From positions 39,768,734 to 39,832,733 of the forward strand of contig NC_091188.1 of assembly GCF_040958095.1 (NCBI RefSeq): a DNA stretch of 64,000 nucleotides. The letters are read 5' to 3'. The stretch's first letter is position 1; the number at the start of each line of letters is the position of its first letter. A program made the translations under genes and the position numbers. The DNA comes from Procambarus clarkii. Lineage: Eukaryota; Arthropoda; Malacostraca; Decapoda; Cambaridae. Shown one piece after another: positions 26,001 to 38,000 of this stretch. The notes beneath the pieces are model-generated. The model was not told the DNA's origin. It saw only the letters and a list, made by a program, of their open reading frames with translations, and did no database searches.

Positions 26001-29000
26001 CCGCCCGACAGCCTCCCTGCTAGGGACGTCGTCTCAGCTCTCCTGGCTCGTGTGCTGTTCTGTCTCGTTAATCCTCCATGCTGGATAGCTCTCCGAGTTT
26101 ATATTGGGGAACCTAGTAGCTAACTCCGCCCACAAGTAGATAGCCTCCGGCACTACCAAGCCACTCCTTAAACGTCGGCATGTTTGAAGGCTACCCGGCT
26201 CCAATTATACGCTTAGCGGAAGCAAGGTGAAATTCTCATGATCTGACCTCAGGTCACTTGGGGTCATTAACGGTTAGAGGTGTGAGATCTCAGGCAGACA
26301 ACTGGCGCCTCTCAGATCCTTGTTTGTGACTCGTGTACTCTATATATATTAACCTAAACCAAACACTTTTACAGTGTTACACCTACTGGGAACCAAAGTC
26401 AGAACCTGGCCCCCCCACCCGTCCCCCTTCACCTCAGGTGCAGGCCTACTGGGAACCAAAGTCAGAATCTGGCCCCCCCACCTGTCCCCCTTCACCTCAG
26501 GTGCAGGCCTACTGGGAACCAAAGTCAGAACCTGGCCCCCCCACCCTCCCCCCTTCACCTCAGGTGCAGGCCTACTGGGAACCAAAGCCAGAACCTGTCC
26601 CCCCCCCCTCACCTCAGGGTCAGGCCTACTGGGAACCAAAGTCAGAACCTGGCCCCCCCACCTGTCCCCTTCACCTCAGGTGCAGGCCTACTGGGAACCA
26701 AAGTCAGAACTTGGCCCCCCCCACCCCCCCCCCTCACCTCAGGTGCAGGCCTACTGGGAATCAAAGTCAGAACCTGGCCCCCCCCCCCCTTCACCTCAGG
26801 TGCAGGCCTACTGGGAACCAAAGTCAGAACCTGGCCCCCCCACCCTCCCCCCTTCACCTCAGGTGCAGGCCTACTGGGAACCAAAGCCAGAACCTGTCCC
26901 CCCCCCCCTCACCTCAGGGTCAGGCCTACTGGGAACCAAAGTCAGAACCTGGCCCCCCCACCTGTCCCCTTCACCTCAGGTGCAGGCCTACTGGGAACCA
27001 AAGTCAGAACTTGGCCCCCCCACCACCCCCCCTCACCTCAGGTGCAGGCCTACTGGGAATCAAAGTCAGAACCTGGCCCCCCACCCCCCCCCCCCCTTCA
27101 CCTCAGGTGCAGGCCTACTGGGAACCAAAGTCAGAACCTGGCCCCCCACCCTCCCCCCTTCACCTCAGGTGCAGGCCTACTGGGAACCAAAGCCAGAACC
27201 TGGCCCCCCCACCCCCCCCCCCTTCACCTCAGGGTCAGGCCTAGTGGGAACCAAAGCCAGAACCTGGCCCCCCACCCCCCCACCCTCACCTCAGGGTCAG
27301 GCCTAGTGGGAACCAAAGCCAGAACCTGCCCCCCCCCCTCCGACTCCTCAGAGGCACAGGGAGCAAGTAACAATCTGCCACCCCACCTGAAAAAAAGTTT
27401 CCAGAAAGTCTGGTAAACTTTACAGACAACCGGAGCATTCACTGAAAACAAATTCTTGAAACAGTCAAACCACTCTGCAAACAATTCACACAGAACAAGG
27501 CACTCACTCATACTAGCTCGAAACTCATTAGTAGCAATTACCACCACCAGGCAGCCCAACCCCAGCACTCGGCCAGCATTCCTGGTCAGTTCTGATGCTG
27601 ATGGGGAAATGTTTAGTTCTACTTGTACTGTTTCAGTCCCATCACTTGTGAGAAAGTTATGTCATTTCATACAAAGTGTTGGCAATTCTTGGACTTTTCC
27701 TTGCAGGGGGGGCCATTTGCATATTGTATTGTTACTTGATTTTAGTGTTAGCTTATTGCGTATGTTTTCAATCTGGTTTGTTGTGTACTGCACTGATCTA
27801 ATCTGCACTAATCCTGCCATGCCTTCTGGTCTCATAGGGGTGTTATTTCTGTGAGCACATTTAGAACCAATCTTAATTAATATTTTCCAAGTGTAAATTA
27901 TTATGTATCTCTTCTGCCTGTGCTACAGGGAATACAGATTTAAAATTTTTAGATGGTCCCCAATAATTTAGATGTTTTATTGAGTGAATTCTAGTGGTAA
28001 AAAATCTTTACATGCTCTCCAGGTCAACAATTTCTCCAACTGCGAATGGGGCTGTCATTGTGTAACAAAATCTAGAGAGCACTAATGTCTTAAAAAGTAT
28101 CATCATTGCATTGCATCTCTTGATTGGAAGGGTCTTGTTATCCAACCTGTCATTTTTCTTGCAGTTGTGACAGCAACTTTGTTGTGTTCTTTAAAAGTAA
28201 GGTCTTCCGACATGATTACTCCAAAATCTTTTATATTACTTTTTCTTTCAATAGTATGATTTGACTGCATTTTATATATGATATGGGGCGCTAACGAGCG
28301 AGTGCGCTAGTTGGATGATGATTTGTTTGTTTGTTTTTCTTTTGGTGGGAGTTCTTTGGCTCTGTTTGGACGTAGGTTGCAATTTTCACCAGCAGAGGGT
28401 TTGTACAGTATTGTTTCGCTTATCTTTCTGGTTGCCCTTCCCCCCTTCCCCTGTCGATGGCAGCCATGACATACTCTAACTGTAGCGTGATCGTATGGCC
28501 ATTACTCCCTGCGCCTCTCTGAGGTGGCCAGGTTCTGGCTCATGGTCCCTGGTAGGCACAAGAACTCCCGTAACTGATGACCCAAATTAATATAGCATAT
28601 GTCTGGATAGTTTCAGGAAGCCTCCGGGGCGTACCCAGAAAATGGCTTTCATTACATTCAACGCTGTTTTTTTTTTTTACTTTGCCAGGTATGATAGAGA
28701 GGTCTATGTATCTTGGCCATTATGACTGGGGAAAAGTTGACCATCCTCCCTCAGATGTTCGTACATACGTTAAGGAGATTCTCATCAATATAACGCATGT
28801 TCATGCTGAGGTAAGGAAATCATCTTGATCATAAATTCATTTCCATTATATTGTATGTATTTTTAATTCTAACAATAAAGAGTTGCATTTTTTATGTGAT
28901 ATATATAAATGTATGTGTGTATGTATGTATATGTTGCAATATATTGGAACCTTTATATGCCATTGAAACAGGAACTAGATTTGGAACCAAGAGCTGTTGG

Positions 29001-32000
29001 TTACCAAGTTACCAGTACATTATTTTTATAGTGTTCATTTCCTCTCCTGTATACTATAAGAAATACAAATTGTGATAACACAATATATAGTGGTGATTAT
29101 CTCGTCATTACATTAACCATTGTTCACCTGTACTTGTTATCTTCTCAAACTTCTTACTCACGTTGCTCCATTCAGAGTAGTAGGTAAAGGCCCAACGAAT
29201 GTAAGCAGTGAGAACAATGGCTTTATATGTTTGGGTGCACTCACTCCTACCATTTAGGCATAATCCTATGTTTGTAGGCTTGGTATATACGCTGGTGCTT
29301 GGAGACGCTTCTGTTTTTTTATTAACACATCCAGGAAAGGCAGACTGTTATTGGTACTGTTTTCAAGGGTGAATCAAGAGATCTGACTATCTCTCTAGAT
29401 TGTTTCTAGACCAATTAGTTTGTCTAGATCTTTTACTATTGCTAATACTGTACCTGTATGTCATCAACATAACGCCAGTATATGCTTGGCTTTTCCTGCT
29501 AATAAATACTCTCCTCGATGGTGCCCATGTAAAAATTAGCAAATAGGACTCATAAGGGGAAACCCATTGCTACTCCGTCTATCTGTAGATACACGTTTCA
29601 TTGCGGACTGAAGAAAGGAGCTTCCTTTGTATATACCTCGAAAAGACGCTTCAAGTGTGGCTCAGGTATGTCCAATTTGGGGGTGCTCTTGTCTCTGTAT
29701 ACTCTGTCGAGAAGCATGGTTGTGTCAACCTGGACATTAACAAATAGGGATTCAACGTTTAGTGTAGATTGTGGGGTTCAGTCCCTGTCCCCATTATGTG
29801 CCTCTGTAACCCTTTCCACTACCACCCACAAGATGGGTATGGGGTGCATAATAAATTAACTAAACTTAAGTGAAGCCATAATACCTTTGACTTGTGTAGT
29901 CTCTGAGAAATCTGCTGATTATTGTAGACTGTAGTTATATAAAGTGTGTGGAGTTAGCAGCCATTTAGACTTTTGGCAAGATGGTAGATTGAAGTTGGTA
30001 TCTGACTGATTATTGGGCATAATGGGTTACATGGTTTACATGCCTTAACATTACCATAGACATTTCCTAGGCCATAATCACCTTGGAGTTTAGTGAAGTG
30101 AATTCCACCTCCCTTTGAGTTGATTGCAGTGATAGTTTTGTTTACTTTTCGTATCTGCAAGTCTTGGAAGAACCCAGCTGTGGTTTGTGTCATCTCTGAC
30201 TTTTTGAGTGCCTTCCTCAGTGGTGGCATAAATGAATACCTTAATATATAAATGCCAAGACTCCCTCCACCTCTGAGGAGACCAGGGTGTGGCTCAGGGT
30301 ACCCGGTAGGCCAGAGTACTCCTCAACTGATTGCACCTACATCGAAGATGGTAGGTAGCATCAGGGAGCCTCTGGGGCTCACCCACAAATTGGTGTTTCA
30401 TTACATTCAATGCTTGTATTCTCCAATATAGTATAACTTTAACAGTATCGCTCTCTTTGGACACCTATCATGTCCATTTTTTTTCTCCTGAGTCGAAGCT
30501 TTGGACAGGACTCATGTCCACTACAAAAATATTTATATAAAATTCATTTTTTATCCGATCGACCTCGGGATAGTTTCAAATTAAGCGCCTTTAGAATGCG
30601 TGCAATTTGATACCAAAATGAAAGATGTAACATGAAACTTGATGTCCGAACACTTATATGATTATAAATAGGTTTTTGGTCAAAATTTTAAAATATTTGT
30701 TAAAATTCTATTTATTGTGCTATTATGTTGGGACTAGTTTTAAAATGTGCACCTTTACGTTGCGAACAATTTGATACCAAAATGAAAGATGTAACGCAAA
30801 AATTTATGTCAGAACACTGGAAAGATATAAATAATTTTGTGATGATGAGCTTCCAGAATTAAAATATTTGTTAAAATTCCAGTTATTGCTCTATTATTAT
30901 GGGACTAGTTTTAAAATATGCGACTTTTTATTGCGAACAATTTTATACCAAAATGAAAGACGTACCATGAAAATTGATGTTATCAAACTGAACGAGTATA
31001 CACATTAGGTTGCAGTGTACAAATTGGTGCTCGTTTACGGGTAACTTTAGGCTTTCCTGCGGGGAGGCACGCCAGGCTTTTGTACATTATAATCATATAC
31101 ACCTGTAGGGAATTTAATTGTGAACACACTGATATCAAAATGAGCGACGTAGCACGAGAATTAAGGTGAGAAAACTGAAAGGAGTATGGAGTATGGAGCC
31201 GGTCGGCCGAGCGGACAGCACGCTGGACTTGTGATCCTGTGGTCCTGGGTTCGATCCCAGGCGCCGGCGAGAAACAATGGGCAGAGTTTCTTTCACCCTA
31301 TGCCCCTGTTACTTAGCAGTAAAATAGGTACCTGGGTGTTAATCAGCTGTTACGAGCTGCTTCCTAGGGGTGGAGGCCTGGTCGAGGACCGGGCCGCGGG
31401 GACACTAAAAGCCCCGAAATCATCTCAAGATAACCTCAAGAAGTATACACATTTTACTGATTTTGTGCGCACACAGGTAACTTTTCCGACTTTAGGCTTT
31501 GCTGTGGGGAGTCTCGCCAGGCTTTTGGACATTATATGCATATACATCTGCAGGTAATTTAATTGCGAACTCAATGATACCAAAATGAACAACGTAGCAC
31601 GAGAATTAAGGTGAGAAAACTGAAACGAGTATACAAATTTAGGCATCGCCGCACGCTCGCCCGCACCATTGGCCCCATGACATCAAAGTGTGCAGCGCTC
31701 TCGTGGGGCGCGTGATAGTGTTAAGTTTGACTTTTTGCAATTTTTGATTTGCTTAGTATTTTGGAGAAATGTAATTCCCAAGCAAATTAACCCTTCCACT
31801 GCTCAGGGGTCCTGAGGACATTTACACCCCTGTGCGCAAGAAAAAAAATTCAATTTTTTTTTTCATCTTCTAAACATGTTAATTTGTGTCCCCTGAGCAC
31901 GGGAAAAATAAAATAAAATCGTAGGTGACATATTTTGGGTGCAATTGACCGAGGAAGTCTGGCAAAAAGTGGGCGTTGACAGAGCGGTCGTCAGAGCCGG

Positions 32001-35000
32001 TCAGCGTCACCCATGCTGACAAGTGGGAGTTGTCACAATGATATTATCACTTAATTATTTCTATGTCTCTGATTTTTTCTTATTTTTTTTTTTTGCAGTA
32101 ATATTATTCAATAGTGTGTATTGTAATATATTTATATAATAAAAGTGGTGAATAATCGCTATACTCACAAGTATGGTGTGCATATTAGTGATTCAGTTAT
32201 TATGTTCATAAAACAATAAACAAATAGTTTTGCTGCTATTACACTCTATACACAGGTTATATATAAGTATCTGCATGTTTTGTTCACCATAACGAACCAC
32301 TAAGTTGGTATTGAGAGTCGAAAAGCAACAAGGAGTTACCGCCACACACCAGCCAGCCACTCGCTGCCACTCCCTCAACACATGCACTAAACTTTCTCCC
32401 CCAACAGTACCATTTGTGGTGTTATTACACTATATACAGATGATATATATAAGTAAGTATATATTTTGTTCACCACAACTGTACAGCTAAGCTGATATAG
32501 TTAGTTCAGGCACTAAGAGTCGTCGCTATACACACAGTCAGCTGGCGGCTGCCTCACTCATTCAAGGTCACACCCACTAAACTTTCTCCCCCAACAATAC
32601 TGTTTACAGTGTTATTACACTATATACACACATTATATATAAGTATCTACATGTTGTATGCACTGTAACTGTACACCTAAGCTTGTAGTGCACCCAAAGA
32701 GCATAGTGGACACCCTCTAAACAGCTAGACAAATCATGCAGACGACGTCACCTCTGTCACCCAAATGGCTCCTCCCAGCATAATCCTTTTGCTGTTATTA
32801 CACTAATACACATATTATATATAAGTATCTACATTTGTGTTCACCATAGAGAACCACTGAGCTGGTATGGTGAATGCAAACAATAACAGGTGGCCACACA
32901 GTCAGTAAACGATGCTATCTCCCTCCGTCTCTCAGCATCACTCCTCCCACAGCGCTAATTATTACAACAATCCTGCTATTATCACAACCCTGGTTATTTA
33001 TATCACAGTCAGGGGTCATCGCTAAATAATAACAATTATATATTTATTTTGACATTTTTCGGCGATGCTGTGGTCACAAGCTGAACAGCAATGCTGTTCC
33101 CTCATGCTGCGTGTGCCAGCCTTGGTTGCTCCAACAGTACTGTGCCTCTCACACCTGAGAATATTGCCCACGATTTAAAAAAAAAACTGGCGTCTGTTTA
33201 CAAGAGCCCTGAGGAAGCTAATGTCAACCCCGTGTAGCCGCGGGCCATTTGAATCGGGCCTGGCACCCTTGGGCGTATATATACGCCATGCACATGGTGG
33301 GACATGTTACTCAGAGTGTATATATACGCCATGCGCAGTTTAAGGGTTAAGGGCCACCTTTGTAGGTAGGTTGGTTATTGTATTGACCAATTTAACCCTG
33401 AAACCGCTAGGGGCCCAAATGGAATTCACACCCACAGGCGCAACAAAAAAAAAATCCAAAAAATTCTTTAGTCTTATAGAAGTGTTCATTTTTGTTCCCT
33501 GATCACGGAAAAAATAACAAAAAAATCGTAGGTGGCATATTTTAGCCGCAATAGAGTAGGGAAGTGTGGCAAAGGGGCGTTGGTAGAGCCTTCGCCAGAC
33601 GTGGTCTACTCCGCCCGAGCTGTCAGACGGCAGTTGCCACAAATATATTATTACCTAATAATTTCAATGTCTCTGATTGATTTTTTCTTAGTTTTTTGCA
33701 GTAATATTATTCCATACAGTGAATTGTGGTATATTTATATAATAAAATGTGTGAACCATCGCTGTACTCAAAATTATGGTGTGCATATTAGTGATTCAAT
33801 TATTATGTTCATAAAACAATAAACAAATAGTTTTGCTGTTGTTACACTATATACACAGGTTATATTTAAGTATCTGCATGTTTTGTTCACCATAACGAAC
33901 TACTAAGTTGGTCTTGTGAGTCAAAAAGCAACGAGGAGTGACCGCCAAACACCAGCGAGCCACTCGCTGCCACTCCCTCCCTCAACACAACCTCACTCAG
34001 CCTCATTCTCCTCCTACAATACTGTTTTTGCATTTATTCAATATATGCAGATGTTATATATACGTATTTACATGTTTTGTTCACCATAATTGTACATCTA
34101 AGCTTGTATGGTGAGTAAAGGCACAAAGACGTAGCTACTCACACAGTCAGCTGATCGGCGGCCGCCCTCAAGGCCAGACACACTAATATTTCTCCTCCAA
34201 CAATATTGTTTGTGGTGTTATTACACTATATAAACACATTATATATAAGTATCTACCTGTTTTATTCACTATACCTGTACAAATAAGCTGGTATGGTGCC
34301 CAAAGACCATAGTGGCCATCAGTAAACAACATGCCAAGTCGTGCAGACGACACTCCTCCCTCACCAAAATGGCGGCTCCCAACCTACTCCTCTCGCTGTT
34401 ATCTCACACTATACACACGTTATATATTAGTATCTACATTTGTGTTCACCATAGCGAACCACTAAGCTGGTATGGTGAGTGCAGTCAATAAATGGTGGCC
34501 ACACAGTCAGAAGACGACGCCACCACCCTCCCTCCCACAGCATTACTCCTCCCTCCATGGAGCACAGCGCTAAATATCACCACAATCCTGCTATTATCAG
34601 AATCCTGGTCAGTTTTATCACAGTCAGGGGGCTTCAGTAATACTATCACTGCTAAATAATAGCAGTATCATATATATTATGGCATTTGTTGGCGATGCTG
34701 TGGTCACAAGCTGAACAGCGGTGTTGTGAGCTTGTGCTGCGTGCGCCAGCCTTGGTGGCTTGCTCAATACTGACGCTCTAACACCCAAGAATGTTGGCCT
34801 GGATTTTTTTTCTAGGTGGCATCTGGCAACTATCGGTCGTTGCTGTACTATAGCTGCCCCTATCCCAGGCGGGGCATTTAAATTATAGCGCTGGACACGA
34901 AATCATATATATATGATGTGCGCGGTTTCGGTTTTGTCACTGATATCATATATATATATTATTTGCGCGGATTAAGGGTTAACCAGCACTGATAAGTATA

Positions 35001-38000
35001 GTACAGTATAATTTTGCCCATAATCTAAGTGTTATAAATAGGTAGGCATGTTCCCATGTCTATTAACCCTTGTGTGGCGCTGGGCTATTTATATTTAGTA
35101 TTTGTCAACCACAGACGCATACCAAAAAAAAAGAAAAAAAAAATTCTTCTAAACCTGTTAATTTGTGTTCTCTGATCACAGGAAAAATAATAAAAAAATC
35201 GTAAGTGGCATATATTGCCCGCTATAGGGTGGGGAAGTCTGGCAAAAAACAGGCACTGACTCAGCGTGCGTCCCGGACGGTCTGTTGCTCCCAGCTGTCA
35301 GGCAGGAGTGGCCACAAAGAGATAATTACCTAATTATTTCAATGTCTCTGATTGATTTTAAGTAGGTTTTTTGCTGCAATATTATATATTTATATAATAA
35401 AATGAGTGAATCATCACTGTACTCAAGAATATGGTGTGTATATTGTTGATTCAGTTATGTTCATCAAGCAGTGAACAAATACTTTGTCGGTTATTACACT
35501 ATATACACAGGTTATATATAAATATCTGCATGTTTTGTTCACCATAACGAACCACTAAGTTGCTATTATGAGTCAAAAAGCAACGAGGAGTGACCGCCAC
35601 ACACTAGCCAGCCACTCGCTGCCATTCATTCCCTCAACACCTCACTCACCCACATTCTCCTCCCACCATACTGTTTTTGCTTTTATTCACAATATACAGA
35701 CGTTATATATAAGTATCTACATTCGTGTTCACCATAACGAACCACTAAGATGGCATGCTCAGTGGCAGTGGCAGCCAGTGGCAGCCCGCCACTGGCTGCT
35801 ACTTCCTCCCTCACCTCACCTGACTCACCCACATTCTCCTCCCACAATACTGTTTTTGCTTTTATTCACTATATACAGAAGTTATATATAAGTATCTGCA
35901 TGTTTTGAACAAATCCACAAGGGCCGTGACGAGGATTCGAACCTGTGTCCGGGAGCATCCCAGACACTGCCTTAATTGACTGAGCCATGACAGGGTAAAA
36001 GAGTTGAAACCGAAGTTCTACTGAACTTACTGGATCCCGTAGCCTCTCCGAGGCACAAACCAGGGTTTTATACAACTCCCCCTGCACCCGAGCTATGTCA
36101 ATAGGCCGTTCTCTATTGTTCTCCATTTGATGCATCACGTTAGTGTGATCTCTGTGTGTAATGATGTGAGGGCGAAGAGGGAGAACGGCCTATTGACATA
36201 GCTCGGGTGCAGGGGGAGTTGTGTAAAACCCTGGTTTGTGCCTCGAAGAGGCTACGGGATCTAGTAAGTTCAGTAGAACTTCGGTTTCAACTCTTTTACC
36301 CTATCGTAGCTCAGTCGATTAAGGCAATGTCTGGGATGCTCCCGTACGCAGGTTCGAATCCTCGTCACGGCCCTTGTGGATTTGTTCATTTGATGCATCA
36401 CGTTAGTGTGATCTCTGTAATTACCTAAGTGTAGTTACAGGATGAGAGCTACGCTCGTGGTGTCCCGTCTTCCCAGCACTCTGTCATATAACGCTTTGAA
36501 ACTACTGACGGTCTTGGCCTCCACCACCTTCTCCCCTAACTTGTTCCAACCGTCTACCACTCTGTTCGCGAAAGTGAATTTTCTTATATTTCTTCAGCAT
36601 CTGTGTTTAGCTAGTTTATATCTATGACCTCTTGTTCTTAAAGTTCCAGGTCTCAGGAAATCTTCCCTATCGATTTTATCAATTCCTGTTACTATTTTGT
36701 ATGTAGTGATCATATCACCTCTTTTTCTTCTGTCTTCTAGTTTTGGCATATTTAATGCCTCTAACCTCTCCTCATAGCTCTTGCCCTTCAGTTCTGGGAG
36801 CCACTTAGTAGCATGTCTTTGCACCTTTTCCAGTTTGTTGATGTGCTTCTTAAGATATGGGCACCACACAACTGCTGCATATTCTAGCTTTGGCCTAACA
36901 AAAGTCGTGAACAATATCTTTAGTATATCGCCATCCATGTATTTAAAAGCAATTCTGAAGTTAGAAAGCGTGGCATAGGCTCCTCGCACAATATTCTTTA
37001 TGTGGTCCTCAGGTGATAGTTTTCTAACTAGAACCACCCCTAGATCTCTTTCTTTATCAGAATTTTTTAAAGATTTCTCACATAATATATAGGTTGTGTG
37101 GGGTCTATGTTCTTTTATTCCACATTCCATTATATGGCATTTATTAACATTAAATTCCATTTGCCAAGTGGCGCTCCATGTGCTTATTTTGTCCAGGTCT
37201 TCTTGAAGGGCATGACAAGTCATCTAAGTTTCTTATCCTTCCTATTATCTTAGCATCATCAGCAAACATGTTCATATAATTCTGTATACCAACTGGTAGA
37301 TCATTTATGTAAGACAATAAACATCACTAGTGCAAGAACTGAACCCTGTGGTATTCCACTTGTGACATTTCTCCAGTCCGATACATTGCCTCTGATCACA
37401 GCCCTCATTTTTCTATCAGTCAGAAAATTTTTCATCCATGATAGAAGCGTACCTGTCACTCCTCCAATATTTTCCAGTTTCCAGAACAACCTCTTATGTG
37501 GAACTCTGTCGAAAGCCTTTTTTAGGTCCAGGTAGGTGCAGTCAACCCAACCATCTCTTTCCTGTAATATCTCTGTTGCTCGATCATAGAAACTGAGTAA
37601 ATTCGATACACAGGATCTTCCAGATCGAAATCCATACTGTCTGTGTGTAAATCTGCATGTTTTGTTCACCACAACTGTACAACTAAGTTGATATAGTTAG
37701 TTCAGGCACTAAGAGACGTCGTTACACACAGTCAGCTGGTGGCTGCCTCCCCTCACACATTCAAGGTCAGATGCACTAAAATTTCACCCCCAACAATACT
37801 GTTTGTGGTGTTATTACCCTATATACAGGCGTTATATATAAGTATCTACATGTTTTGTTCAACTAAGCCGGTATAATGCCCAAAGAGCATAGTGGCCACC
37901 CCTACCAACATGACAAATCATGCAGATGTTGCCACACCCATCACCAAAATGGATTCTCCCCCACAATCCTTTTGCTGTTATTACACTATATATACACGTT

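Larger units (their letters stand above)
21620..26381 (-). mobile_element. Non-autonomous LTR retrotransposon (LARD-like) with 1.3-kb LTRs
   Basis: Direct repeats 21620-22923 and 25074-26381 are nearly identical and start TGTAAC and end GTTACA. They flank a 2150-bp internal region. The 4-bp CCTA is duplicated at 21616-21619 and 26382-26385. A purine-rich tract (complement of 22924-22938: GGGGAGAAGGGGAGA) touches the 21620-22923 LTR, which places the element on the minus strand. A possible primer-binding site (TGGCAGCGGTG on the minus strand) lies 4 nt inside the other LTR. No gag, protease, RT or integrase is recognisable inside, so it resembles a LARD. Confidence 0.85.

Noticed and set aside
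26333-27416. Open frames of about 300 codons rich in Pro, Gly and Thr
   Set aside because: They arise because the minisatellite unit is near a multiple of three bases. Several frames are open at once and the sequence is a terminal-repeat satellite.
21166-28665. Treating both DIRS ends of intron 4 as one element
   Set aside because: The left end matches the 45200-45560 subfamily, while the right end has a different sequence between tip and inner part. They are better explained as two insertions.
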